A DNA stretch of 64,000 nucleotides, taken from assembly GCA_003116875.1 (NCBI GenBank), contig BCKT01000006.1, positions 868,001 to 932,000 of the forward strand, written 5' to 3'. Both the position numbers and the translations under genes were made by a program. Numbering within the stretch: the stretch's first letter is position 1; each line of letters starts with the position of its first letter. This DNA comes from Takashimella koratensis. Its lineage: Eukaryota > Basidiomycota > Tremellomycetes > Trichosporonales > Tetragoniomycetaceae. Positions 21,126-33,800 of the stretch are shown in pieces. The notes beneath the pieces were generated by a model. It did no database searches and was not told the origin of the DNA. It worked only from the letters and a program-made list of their open reading frames with translations.

Positions 21126-23367
21126 ATGGTGAGTACGAACCCGAGCATCGCGTCGAGGGGGTCCTCAGTCCGGACCCATCTTCCTCTCTCGCATTCACTC
21201 CAACACTGTCTCTGCGCCGCTTGACGCCCTCTTACTGGTTACGTACCTAGTGACTAACTCTCAACCTTGCCTCGCTCTCCTACCCATACCCCAATCCCAC
21301 CCTTCCCACCCTGCCCACCCTGCCCACCTCGCCCTCTACCCACCCATTTCACCTCTCAGGACTACTCCTCCGACGCACCCATTTCGCGCGAGACATGGGC
21401 TCCTCGTGACCCTCCTCCCCCCCGCGGTGGAGCCTACGCCCCGCGGCCCGACTACGACGAGCGGAACAACGGTCGAGACCCGCGGTACGGTGGTCGAGAC
21501 GATGGACCGCCGCCTCCGCCGTCTAGAGCAGGTGGGATTGAGGGTGATATTGAGATGAGGGATGGACCAAGGGGTGGCCGGTACGGCGGTTACGAGCGGT
21601 GAGTACCGGTTGTGGATTGGTTTGCTCTCTGTCACTCTCTTCACTGCTTTTCGCTCTACTCTAGAATCAAGCCTATCACGTTTCCTTGCTCCATCTCTCC
21701 ACCTCCTGTCTCGCTCCTTGCATCATTACAGGCTGTCGCACAAAGACGCGAGCCTTCGACCTCTTTCTTCCCTTTGTCCCGCTGGCCAAGGGTGAACACA
21801 TAGGAGGGGTCGGGTTGAGGCGACGTTGGTGTAGAGAGCCATTGTATCTCTTCCCTTTGTCCACACACCCACACCGAGGCTGACGCTATCCACTTTCTCT
21901 CATAAACTCCAATCCCACTCTTGCAATCACCCACCAACATCCACTATGACATTCATCGCCGACGGCGCTACGACCCCTGCGCATCCTGTTTCTCCACGGG
22001 CGTGCACTCCTCCTCGTCGTTCACTCACTAGGGAGCCTCCGGTCGGTATGGACCGCGACCGCCCGGCGCCTCCGCCCGGTAACGGCGGTGCGCCACCCCC
22101 TCACCGCCCGACCAACGCACCGCCTACCGACCCAAACCCCGTCCTGGGCGTCTTCGGCCTCTCGATCCGTACCCGCGAACGAGACCTAGAGGACGAGTTT
22201 GCACGTTATGGAGAGGTCGACAAGGTTATCATCGTCTACGACCAGAGGGTGAGCAATGGTTCTTCCGCTTGGCTTCAGTCTGCTATTCAGAACTGCACCC
22301 GTCCACCCATTCTTCCACCTCGTGGTCAAGACATGTAGTGGAGAGGAAAAGGGACAACAAGCCACATCCCATATTGCACCCAAATCCAAGACAAAAGAAC
22401 GGCCAATGCTGAAACCTCCAACTTGAACTAGACCGACCGCTCCCGAGGCTTTGGGTTCATCACCATGCGGACCGTCGACGACGCCGCGCGGTGCATCGAA
22501 AAGCTCAACGGCGTCGTCCTCCACGGCCGTGCGATCCGAGTCGACTACTCGGCGACGCAAAAGGCGCACGCCCCGACTCCCGGAGAGTACCGCGGCGAGA
22601 AGAGGTGTAAGTGGATCTTTTGCGCCTAGGCCTACTTGGCTACTGTGAATGCAAGCTGACCTCGGTGATTCTTGCAGACGACAGCATGGGACCGAGGAGG
22701 TACGATGATAGGCGGGGTGGCTACGGTGGTGGCGGCGGGTACGGTGGTGGCCCGAGGTACGATGATAGGCGGGGTGGGTACCCCGGTGGCGACCGATACG
22801 GCGAGCGCGAGCGCTACCCTGACAGGTGAGCGTCACTTGCAGCTGCCAAGGGGATGAGCTGACGCGACCTGCAGAGACGGATACGGTGGTCGCCGCGATG
22901 GCGATGACCCTTATGGCGGACGCAGCAGGCGCGACGAGTACGAGCGCGGTCCTCCTCCGGCCGGCCGTCGATCCCCAAGGCAAGTCTCTCATTACCCAAA
23001 ATACCTCCCTCAAGTACCCATCCAACCCCTCCATTACGATGTCTATGAGCGGGAGCGTAGACGGGAAAGGGAAAGGGAGCCGCGGTACCGTCTTAATGGC
23101 TACGGCGGTTTCAGTGGCTACGACTCTATCTCTGAAGACGGCTACCACGACCGCAATCCTCACAAATCTGGCTACAGCTACCACTCTTCCCATTCCCATT
23201 CCCCTGAAGATCGTGTCCCTCAAAACCAACAGCAAGAATATGTCCTGACGTTTGAACAAAGTCCGTCCGCTTGTAGGCCGAGGTACGATGGTGGATCCCC
23301 AGATAGGCGTGGACCCCCTCCCCCGCGCGATTACGATGCGGTACCCGTCGAGCACCCGAGATATTAG
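21126..23367 (+). CDS. TRA2-like: Transformer-2-like RRM splicing factor
   Basis: Nuclear RNA-binding protein of the Tra2 group. Exons: 21126..21128 (the ATG alone), 21360..21598, 22032..22248, 22432..22606, 22678..22825, 22875..23367; phases agree, 424 residues. The single RRM has RNP2 LGVFGLSI and RNP1 SRGFGFITM. It is followed by [20 protein letters not shown], which matches the linker just C-terminal to the Tra2 RRM (VDYSxTxRAHTPTPGxYxG). The flanks are Gly/Tyr/Arg/Asp-rich, with a repeated RYDDRRGGY unit after the RRM rather than long RS repeats. Intron 1 (231 nt) directly follows the start codon and intron 2 is 433 nt, far longer than neighbours. Confidence 0.88.
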
Positions 23368-24156
23368 ATCCGGGCCACAGGAGGCGCGTCGGATTAGTCG
23401 AAAGCGATTGGTCATTGTGGTCACTTTTACCTTCAATCCTGGTACCTCTTGGTACCTCCCGGTACCTCTCCCTCATCCCCCACCCCTCCACACCCTCTCT
23501 CTGATCCTGTACTCATACCCGACCTCAGACCAGTCCCATGGCCACCAACCTTCCTTCCATCTTTGGCAATCAAGGCGTGAAGAAGAAGCAAGAAAATCCG
23601 GTGACGAAAGAAAAAAGAAAACTGCAAACCCCCAAACAACCCCCAAAATATGCCCTCAAGGCGATGAAGAATGAATACGGTCAAGCTGCGTTCTGTCAAG
23701 GCCTTCTCTCCAAATCCCAAACGTCGTTCTACGTCTTGGATCAACACGTTACGACTACGTCTCAGATCCCACCCCTTCCCCAGCTTCTCAATCCGTTCGT
23801 CGCTCATTCTCAACGCAGCCTCCTCGTTGCATGTACTCACGGTGTCCTCCTACCGGCTCGACAACTGGGCCAAACATCAGACTAACCCTCCGTTTCCATA
23901 TAAGACCATGCACCATCCCGTACAACTCGCAACCATCAACGAGCAGATGCCATTTGTACGACCTGACCTTGAAGAGAATCTCACCTATGCAAGTGTGCAA
24001 TTGCGTGCAAGGGAAGCAAGTAACGCTTTGAGCCCGGAGCACTGTATACATGGAATGGATGATGCGTACAATCAAATCGAAATGGGTCAGGACGACGTGG
24101 TAGACAAGAAAAGGTCAAAAGTAGAAGCAGAAGCCTTCCATAAAGACAACCGCCAA
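23368..24156. other. Convergent intergenic region
   Basis: Lies between the stop codons of the TRA2-like gene (+) and BUD23 (-). A plus-strand open frame at 23671..24195 overlaps the BUD23 end and shows no family or splice support. Likely 3' UTRs of both genes. Confidence 0.5.
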
Positions 24157-25296
24157 TTAGAATTGGACTCGACGCTTGCGTGCGGTGTACTTTGAATCTC
24201 TCGGGACGCTATATCGATGTCAGCTCATGCACAAATCTCTACTCACCCTTCTTTCCCACGAGTCCTGTAAAGTTCCTTCTTCTTCAATACCCAATCCTTC
24301 ACCGCTACCTCTTTCTTCCCCTTCTTCCCCTTTCCTCCACCCGTATCCTTCCTCCTCCTTCTCTCGTTCCTAATCTCCTCTCTCCTCTTCACTGCCTCTG
24401 CCTCGGTCATCTCTTCCCCATCTAAACCCTTGGGAACCTCTTGCGACCCGACCATCAAACACAGGTACATTTTCCTCGCTTTCCTTGAATTTGGGTAATC
24501 GACGACCAGACCACCACCGAACCCGGCACGCTGGGCGCAGGTGGTGATCAGTTGCACTTGGTCGTCGGAGGAAGGGTAGAATTGGAACACGGCTCGAGAA
24601 GGGTTACGAAGTGCAGAGTGGAGGGTGGTGAAGAATCGAGTCAGGCGTTGGGGTGGGGAATGAGAGGACGAGTCGGCGTTGAGAAGCCATTGGATGACGG
24701 AGATGCTGCAGGGGGGAGAAGGGTTAGCGGAGGGCACAGGTAGAGGCCACTGTCCGTACCCACCTGATCGCGCCGTCAAATGTTCCCGGCCGGAAACCGA
24801 AGCCCTGACCGATATCTTGCAAGAACAAATCGCCCTGGACTTCTCTCTCCAGCGCGACCTCTGCCTAGTCAGCTCGACCCGTACTCATTCCTCGGACTCA
24901 CCAAGCATGCTTGGGGCGATATCCACACCGACCCAGTAATGCCCATCCTCATCGAGCAACTCTCCACTCAATCCACTCCCACACCCGATATCCAGAATGT
25001 ACTTGCTTTCTTCCGTCCCAAGGGCCAAAAGCTCTAGCGCGCGTTCCGTCATCTGCGCCTGAATAGTCTGCACACGGGTACTAAGGGGGTCAGATACTTC
25101 TACGCACTCAACTAGATGGAAGGGACCACACTGGACAACTGCAAGTGTGCCAATGGGCTTCTGTTCACTCACTTGCCTGTGTACTTCTTGGCCTCGGTAT
25201 CGCCATACCACTAAGCAAGGATCAGCACAAGCGTTGTGGGAAAAGGGGAAGTTGACTCACGATTTCTGGCGGCGCCAACTCTTCCGGTCGAGACAT
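24157..25296 (-). CDS. BUD23: 18S rRNA (guanine-N7)-methyltransferase Bud23
   Basis: SAM-dependent methyltransferase that makes m7G at the conserved 18S rRNA position (G1575 in yeast) and aids 40S maturation, working with Trm112. Exons: 25296..25261, 25210..25173, 25080..24902, 24860..24764, 24705..24247, 24208..24157; phases agree, 286 residues. It starts [20 protein letters not shown] and KYTGNTRVQTIQ. Motif I is [12 protein letters not shown]. The WBS_methylT C-terminus is present: a Lys/Arg-rich helix, [13 protein letters not shown], then across the last intron [15 protein letters not shown]. The gene is divergent from the GCP5/6-like gene. Confidence 0.96.
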
Positions 25297-25636
25297 GATG
25301 ACTAATAAAGCCTCTCAGTGAGTTCGTGAGCTTGGTTCCGTCTTGCTCTCGAGCCTGAGTTGCGGATGGTGTAAACGTCTTGGCTGGGAGGATGGTAATG
25401 GCCAACTCTCTGAATCTTGGAAAAAATACGCTCGAGGTGACGAACGGCACGTGACTTGGACCACGCCACGTGGCTCCCACATGGTGAAACCTCGGGGTCA
25501 CTTGTCAACAAATTAGGTCGCGTAGTGGTTCAGTCTCATCGACAACATCATCTCACCCAGCTCGAAGCAACTGCGTGAGAGACCACACGCTCGTAAGAGG
25601 TAGACAGGGCCTCGAGTACTCTTGTCGCATATCGAT
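25297..25636. promoter_or_regulatory. Divergent promoter, BUD23 / gamma-tubulin complex gene
   Basis: 340 bp between two start codons. Two CACGTG cores lie close together near 25449 and 25474 (GGCACGTGACTTGG and GCCACGTGGC), candidate bHLH sites. Confidence 0.45.
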
Positions 25637-28600
25637 ATGGCGCAAACGTCGACGCTATTTCGCCTCCCACCTCTGTCCGAGGACGCGTTCAACCTCTCTA
25701 TCGATTCCCGGCCTATCGTATCCGTTGAAGCCAAGTTTGCCCTCCCACCACTTGACGAGCATGCCTCTGGCACTGAGCGGCTCTTAAGCGACTTTGGCAA
25801 GTTCTCACTCTACACCGATTTGAAGAGACCCGCCGAGGTTCCGCAGGTGGACGGCAGGGAGGAGATCGATGGTGGTTTGGAGGATGAGGTGGAGGGTATA
25901 GACGGGGTCTGGGAGGAAGTAGGAGATGAGAATGCAGAAGCGGGGCCTAGTAGACCCACAAAGCTGTTCGAGGTGAGTGCTAAGAAAAGAGATAGCTAAT
26001 GGCAGCCTGTGAGGACATGGGACAAGGATGACGAGCCTGTTGGGTTCCTCTCTGAACAGCCTGCTGTCTTTGAAGCACTAATCACGAAGTACGTCTCCTT
26101 TTCTCACTGGTACCTAGCTAACTGTGAAACCTACTCAGAGCCGACCCACCGCTCACTCTCCCTCGACTACGAACGACCGCCGTCGTCCCTACTCGCGACG
26201 TGAAGAGCCTGCTGACCCTCCTCGTCCGCTCAACAACAGGAACAGTAACGACTGACGCTCTGCGGTGGAGCTCGAGAGAAGGGAGGTTGGTGTATGCGGA
26301 AGAAAAGGGGAGGTTGCAGGGTGTTGCCAGGGGTACGGCCGTTTCGTGAGTAACTAGAGAATGGGTCCGTTGAGGAGAGCTGATGTCCTGGTGTAGGTCT
26401 ATTGCCACGCTGTTGGAGGTCGGGACGGCGGTACGGAGACTAGAGATCATCGTCGACACTCATTCGTCTACGTAAGTGCATCGCAGCTCTGTGGAATCGC
26501 AGGGATTGAGCTTCTGACCAATCTCGCCTCTCGCCGCAGACCCCTGACGCCAACACATCACGCAATGCTACACGCAGTCTCGACTTACCTCACATTCATT
26601 AAACAGCGGCTCACCGTCGCGATCGAAGAGAATGGCGCAGAACTCGTACCGGCATGGACGAAATGGAGTGTCGTGTTGAAGGACGTCCGCGAGCTTGCTG
26701 GGAAGCTATGCGAGGTTCTTTGTTGGGTGAGTTTCCCAGCTTCAAACACCAGCTGTCGTCCTCAAACACCAGCTGACATGACTTAGCCCCTCAACCAGGT
26801 GAAACCTTGCCACCTGCCCCCACGCGCCTCGTCCCTCCTCACCCACCTTCACGCCCACCTCCTCGCACACCTCTCCACCTCTCCCGACCTACACCACGGT
26901 CCAATCGCCCTCTCTCTCGCTTTTCTCCTACACCAATCGTCCGCTCCCTTCCTTGGGCTCCTACACCAATGGGTCGGCCTCTCCGACTCTTCTGCAATCG
27001 ACACAGACCCCGACCCGATCTCTCAACCATGGGCAGACGTCGGAGTCACTCGGACCCTTGTGCAGACCATCGCTGGGGCGGCAGTAACAGGGAGTGAAGA
27101 GGTCAAGTGGGAGTATACCTTCTCAGCGAGGAGAATGCCAGGTTTCATCCCGAAAGACGCTAGGAGGACACTCTTTGAGGCAGGCAAGAGTCTCAGAGCG
27201 TTACGTGATGCTTCAGGGGGCCTACATCCGCTTTGTTACTCTTCATGGGGGTTGAAGGGGTCTTGGGGCTGGGGAAGCGATTCAAAGGGATTGTAAGTGA
27301 TTGCGGCAACAAGTACTGACCGACAGCGAGGTTAAAGCCCACGTCCGTCGAGTTGATCGAGAGTTGGAGACTTGGCATACCACACGGTCCAACACTCGAC
27401 CTCTATCTGGGTCCTCGTCCATCTCCAGCTTACGCCTGCCCAAGAAATTGAGAAAAAGCCTACCGCCTGATTTCATCCAAGCTGCCGAACCCGCAAAAGT
27501 GAATCTACCTCCCACGATGGGCCAAGAGCTCTGGGATCTATTTGGCCAAGCGCCCGGGTCACACCTCGTCGCTTCTGGTGACTCGACACTCTGGGCGCCT
27601 ACACCTTTGGACAACTTGGAATCGTTCATCGCTCGTCATTCGGACCCTTTATCACCCCTGATCCCCGATGACAGTCCCAGTTTGCAACTGTACATCACCA
27701 ACGAGCTTCTCGCGCCTCTCCTTGCTCACTCGGAACTCATCACGCGATCCCTTGTCTCACTTTACCTCGACGACCTGGGGCTACTTGATCACCTCGATAT
27801 CCTCCGTGCGTTCTGGCTGGGCGGGGACGTCGGGTTCGCGGAGAGAGTTGGTGCCGCGCTATTTGGGAAGGATGGGGCGGGGGCGGGGGAGGCCCTAGGG
27901 ATGGGCCGACGAGCGAGGACCCGCGCGAGGCTGGGGATTGATGGAGGCCTAAGCCGGGAGAAAGAAGTAGACGGAGAGTGGGGGATAGGACTCGGTTTGG
28001 GTCTAAGTGAGAGGGCCAGTTGGCCACCGGGAGGTGCGGAGCTTGCGTACGCGCTAAGGACGACGTTGGTTGATGAGAGCGGAGGGAAAGGGGCGGCGTG
28101 GGATGGGATAGAGGATAGAGTATCGTTTGCGATCAAGGCTCTACCCGAGGATCAGAAAGATGGACGAAGAGCGAGGTGGCTGGATCCTCAAGGTGAGTCA
28201 AAAGGTTGTAACATGCTGACATTATAGCTATCGAGTGAGTTGGTTGATCACGGGGATACTGATGATTACAGAGCGCTGGATTTCTTGTACCTCGCGTATT
28301 CGCCGCCACCAGCTATAGGAATACTTCTCCCGTCGTCCATCATGGCCAAGTACCAGACGATTCTTAATCTCTTACTCCGTATCGCGCGGTGCAATCGGGT
28401 CGTCCGGTCGTTATACTGGGATACGATTCACTCGAGTCACAACGACGAGGTCAAAGTCGGTGTTGACTACCGTCCTCGGAACAGGCAGCAAACGCTGTTC
28501 AGGACCCTTCCTGAGATCGAGAGGCTCGTGCGTGGGCTCAGGTTCAGGATGACACACTTTGTCACCGCCGTCGAGCAGTACGTGATGGATACGGCAATCG

Positions 28601-29404
28601 GGACGAATTGGGATGTCATGAGAAAGAGGTTGGAGAGATTGAGAAGAAAGTCGATGGATAGTCGACCTGTTACCCCGGCTCCAGATGAGGAGGATTTCTT
28701 CGAGCTCGGTTCGGAACCCGACTACGACGGGCGTGACGGTGAAGACGGCGTGGACCTACCCGACGAGGAAGAGGACGTGGCCAAGCTTAACCAGCTCCGT
28801 TCCGTCCACTCGGTGGTATTGTACCATGGCGTCGTACTGGACCGGATCTGCCGCGCTTGCCTGCTCACCAACCACGCAGGACACCAGGTGACTTTCAAGC
28901 TCCTCATGAGCTTGTTTGGGCTGGTACTGGATCTGGGGAAATTGGTGAAGGAGGTGGAGATGGGGATGAGGGGTATGGAAGTGGAGGAAAGCGTAGAGAG
29001 GATAAGGAAGGAGTGGGATGATAAGGAGGTCGTGTTCGTGAGTACTACCGGGAGGTCAAAGTTTGTGCTAACACGTGTTTGGCTCGACTCTGCCACAGCT
29101 GCATGCACTCGAAAGGCTGTCTCTACGGACGCCTTCGAAACCGGCTGTAGCCGCGGCGATCGACGACGATGGCAGCGGAGCGGCAGGTGCCTCGAAGCGA
29201 GGAGAGAACGGAACCCAGTCTCTCCGAGAGACAGAACACGATCTGCAGATGTTGCTAGAAGGAGAGAGGGCGGAAGAGGATGAGATGGGCCCGGGGATAG
29301 TGGGAGGGAGGAGAGACGCGGGCGTGTCAGAGTTGCAAGAGTTGTTGCTGAGACTTAGGTTGGGCAAGTCGAGAGTAAGGAGGAGGGAGGAGGATGGGAT
29401 TTGA
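25637..29404 (+). CDS. Gamma-tubulin complex component, GCP5/GCP6-like (Spc97/Spc98 family)
   Basis: Subunit of the gamma-tubulin ring complex that nucleates microtubules. Exons: 25637..25972, 26006..26088, 26139..26345, 26397..26471, 26540..26726, 26787..27292, 27327..28192, 28228..28234 (7 bp), 28272..29037, 29099..29404; phases agree, 1112 residues. The GRIP2 region is recognisable by ILLPSSIMAKYQTILNLLLR, the RMTHFVTAVEQYVMDTAIG helix and YHGVVLDRICRACLLT; the N-terminal half carries the weaker GRIP1 region. An acidic insertion (PDEEEDVAKLNQL region) before the last helices and the overall divergence favour GCP5 or GCP6 over GCP2/3/4. The ATG at 25637 was preferred to an upstream TTG. The 7-bp exon is required to keep the frame. 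Confidence 0.85.
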
Positions 29405-30826
29405 GTAAGGTGGAGAGACGGTCGCAGGAACGAGCACGCGAGGAAGATGAAACCGCCACAGGGCTGTGACTGGCGGAGATTACCGCTTTGGGCAAGTATT
29501 CCCCCGATGAGACAACAATGTATCAACTCCACTAGCGCACACAAGCTCTTGGACTGCCCATGGACGCGACGGGACGCGTGTATGCAGTGTCGAGCGGGGG
29601 TGAGAAGGGGAGAGGGGACGGTGCGTCTACGGGCGGTGCACATGGGTGGAATGCAAGTGATCGAAAGGTCGAAGGATCGTAGAGGCGAGATTGGAGCCCG
29701 GTTGATAATGGCAAGTCGGGGCAGGTTCAATGAATGAATAGGACCCGTTGGCATGTGGACCGGGAAACCTTGACTCGGACTGACAAAGTTAGCCTAGGCG
29801 ATGGGAGAGGGGGGNNNNNNNNNNNNNNNNNNNNNNNNNGGGGGGGGCGCTGGGGGAATGAAACGCGCCAAAGTGTATCCCGTTCCTCGTCTCCTACCAT
29901 CAAGCTATATCCAAATCAGCCAGGAGAAGTGCCTGCATCGTTTACTCCTGGTCTGGTCCTGGGGTCCAGAGTGGCCGCGTCTTGCTCGCGACATGACACG
30001 GTGAGGTCAAGACGAAACAAGACGAGACCAGGCAATACTCGACGAAACAAGAGACAGACGGGGGCGGTCCTAATTGCAGTGTTGAACAATCGCACAATCC
30101 CCATTGACTACGGGAGGGCAAGATCACCAGCGCATTAGCCGGGTCGACGGTAACAACTGGTAGCTAGCGTGAGTGACGAGGTCCGTGTCTGCGGTCTACG
30201 GCGGGGGGTTCTGGGCTGGCGCTGATGGCTTGGACCTAGAGAGATCGTCTCCAGGGAGGCAGGCGAGAGAATACACCAAAGGACGCTACGGGTCTATTCA
30301 GCCGTCAACCCAGTCGACCACTGGTCAACTCAGCCCACAGCCCCGAGGACAACTTTGTCTCTCGGGTCATCGCTACCTCGCACGGCCCTCGTCACGGCTC
30401 CTGCACCTCGCTCGCCCGCTTTTGTTATCACCTGGATCGTGGGGATTGTCATTGTTCGTCGTCGACCCACGGTCCGCTCGGTTCTCGTCTCGGCGCACGG
30501 TCCCCCAGCCATCACATCATCCCTCCCTCTCCTCTCTTGCCCCTCTATCGCCTGTTGTTTCCCTTGACGACCATCTCGACCGACCCTCCAGGCCCGGGGG
30601 AACAGAACAGACCGGATCCTGCTCGAGATTAGCAAGGCTCCAGTGAGAGTTGACTGTGGGCTACTGCCCTCGCCCGAGTCCATCATCCATCACCCCGGCC
30701 ATCCCACAGCCCCTCCCTTTCACCCTCACCCTCACCCTTCACTCTATCCCACCTCTTCCCTCTTAACCTGTTACCGATCCACCCTCATCCACCCTCCCCT
30801 TTCCCTCAACCCACCCCGCCTCCACC
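29405..30826. other. Long intergenic region with a poly-G assembly gap
   Basis: No gene supported. A 25-base N run (29815..29839) is flanked by G runs on both sides, so the missing bases are probably a G homopolymer or G-rich repeat. The segment 30005..30060 repeats GACGAAACAAGA-like words. From about 30360 to the kinesin ATG the plus strand is strongly pyrimidine-rich, as in other promoters here. Confidence 0.5.
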
Positions 30827-33800
30827 ATGCCGCCAGCGACAAACACCACCCTTCGACGGAGGGCATCCCTCGTCTCCCCTCTACCCACATCACCAAATCT
30901 CACCATGCCCCGATCCCAGTCCGCCACCGGCCTCTACACCAAGAACGGAATCACACCCAGCGAGAGCATGAGCAACATTGGCGACGACAACAAGGGCCAG
31001 GTCAAAGTTGGTAAGTCGCATCATTCGCCACCGCTGACAACAGTCGTGCGAATCCGACCTTCCGACCCGGACGACGCCAACGTCCCACCAAAATATCGCA
31101 ACACCTTGGTCCACCCAAACTCCACGGCAGAGGTCAGAGTAGACTTCGACCCGTCCACTTTGGCAGGAAACGGCGCTTCCTCGTCCAAGCGGCATCCAAC
31201 ATTCTCCTTCGACCGTGTCTTGGCCGAGGATGCAAGTCAGGTGGACCTGTACGAGGCCACAGCCAAGGACTCGATCGAAGAGTTTCTCAAGGGCTTCAAT
31301 GTCACCTTCCTCGCGTGAGTCGCCGACCCTTGCAAACTGACCCCCCTAGATACGGCCAGACGAGCTCGGGCAAGTCCTACTCCATGGGGACCACCGGCGA
31401 AGACACCGACTATGCCAACCTCGAGAGCAATCCGAGAGCGGGCCTGATCCCACGAACCGTCGAGACCATCTTTCGTCGTGCCGAGGAGATCCGCGCCTCG
31501 TCTGGCCCCTCGGCCAGCTGGGAATGCCGGGTGAGCTTTCTCGAGCTGTACAACGAAGAGATTATCGACCTCCTCTCGGGGTCTCAAGTGACCGTCAGTA
31601 TTCGCGAGACCCAGGATGGCCGTATTGTTTGGTGTGGTGTCCGCGAAGTCAAGGCTCGCTCAGTCGCAGAGGTCATGACGCTCCTGCACGATGGGTCGGC
31701 AAGGCGACGTACGGGGTCGACCAACATGAACTCGACCAGTTCTCGAAGTCACGCCATCTTCTCCCTCACCCTCACTCAAACCCGCCGATCAGAATCCCCC
31801 TCGGTCAGTGAATTCGGCGTTTCCAGGTTGAAGCGCCCTTCTTCCGCTGTGGGGTTGTCCAACCCTCGTTCCCCGACCCCGACGTCAAAAGTCCCCCCGT
31901 CAAGTTTTGGCCACAAGACGAGCTTGCCCCGGCCTAACAGTATGCACCTGGGTGCGCTCGAGCGAGACCCAGGTGATATGGTCGTCGTCACGGCCAAGTT
32001 CAACATGGTGGATCTCGCCGGCTCGGAGAGGTTGAAACGTACCGCTGCACAGGGCGAGAGGATGAAGGAAGGTATCTCGATCAACAGTGGGCTCTTGGCT
32101 CTCGGCAATGTCATCTCTGCTCGTGAGTGTGAGCTTTGTCCAAGCTGAATCCATGCAGTCGCCGAGCCAGCGAGGAACCGCGGGCACATTCCTTATCGAG
32201 ACTCGAAGCTCACTCGAATGCTGCAAGGTGGGTCGCAGTAGAGACTCTGCTGACAACAGATTCTATCGGTGGCAACTCGCTCACCACCATGATCGCCTGC
32301 GTCTCGCCTATCGAATACAATGTCAGCGAGACACTCAACACTATCAACTATGCCTCACGAGCTCGGAAGATCAGGAACACGCTGTCGAAGAACCAGGTGG
32401 AAGTGGGGTGGGACGATATCGAGTACCTCCGCACTACCGTGGTCAAGCTCCGTGCAAAGTTGGCGTCGGAAACAGGCGTCAAGGGTGAAGGCGAGGGTAC
32501 ACAGACCCAGGTCGAGCTGCTCAACGATCGATTGTCTGAACTCCAGAGAGAGTTTACAGAGGTAGGGTAGAACTTGGATAAGCTGACACTGCAGTTACAG
32601 AACCAGTACTTTGTAAAGTGTCACGAGCTTGTCGCGCTCAACGACGCGAACACTGGAGAGGACGAAAAAATCCGTGTCTTCAACGAGACCATCGAGCCTG
32701 TGATCCTTGAGTGAGTGCGACTCTGGAAGGTGCTGACGGCAGGTATGAGAAGGTGGTCAATTCGCTTAATGCGCAATTGGCGGAACTGCGTTCAGAGGCG
32801 GTAGGTCAGGGTGTGAAGCGAGCTAACCTCAGGATCTGGCGGTGACTATGAACACCGAGAGCCAGCAGGCGTTATTTGCAACGAAAGAGCGCTTGACACA
32901 GAACGAGGGCTACGTCGAAGAGCTTCGTGGCCGCGTTGCCAAGCTCACCGAGAGGAACGAAGCTAGCGAGGTGAGTCTGCGGGCGATCTTTGCTGACGAT
33001 AGGCCCACATCCGCGCGATGGAGTCAAACCTCCGCACACACGCCGACGCCGAGGTCGAACACTCGGAAGTCGTCGCCCAGCTCTCGACCGAGATTCAGCA
33101 GCTCAAAGAGCAAAGCTCCCAGTACAACAAGTACATCTCCCAGCTCGAATCTCGCCTCGCCTCGTCCGACAGCCGGAACAGCGAGCTCCTCGCTGCGGTT
33201 GAAAAGTACGAGAGCGAGTCTGTGAAGCGTGACGACGCGTATCGATCGCTTGAGCGCAAGATCTCCGCGCTCGATCTCAACCAGCAAGATGCCAAGCTGA
33301 TGGCCGAAGAGCTCGAGCAGAGGGACAGGAAAATCAGTGATCTTCAAGATCTGCTCGCCGCTCAGTCTCGTGAACGACCGATTCCCGAGCCCCAAACGCC
33401 ACACAACGAGTTTGAAACGCCACCGGAGACGCCGCCACAGACACCGGTCATCTTCAGGTCGATTGCAGAGGACACTGACGAGGTTCTCTCGCAGTTACGC
33501 AAGGAGAACGCCGAGTTGGCTGAGAGGCTGCGTGTCACTCAAGAGGAGTTGAGCGCAGCTCAAGCTATTCCAACGTCACCGTCGAGCAAGCGAAAGAGTA
33601 GTGGGGAAGAGTCGAGCGAGTCGGGATCGACCCCTCAGACACCGAAACATCGAAGTAGAGCACCTTCGCCTGAAGTACTGGAGGAAGAGAACTTTCACGA
33701 CTCACTCCCCGCGCTTGTCTCGCCAACGGATATACCATCGTACGCGACCACTCGAAGGGGTTTTCGCCACAGCCTGGGTCCGCCAAACAGCAGGTTACTT

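Noticed and set aside
22186..23436. Minus-strand open frame of 416 codons
   Set aside because: Antisense to the TRA2-like gene, whose RRM motifs on the plus strand are unambiguous.
23671..24195. Plus-strand open frame of 174 codons between TRA2 and BUD23
   Set aside because: Overlaps the well-supported last exon of BUD23 on the other strand; no family similarity or splice pattern.
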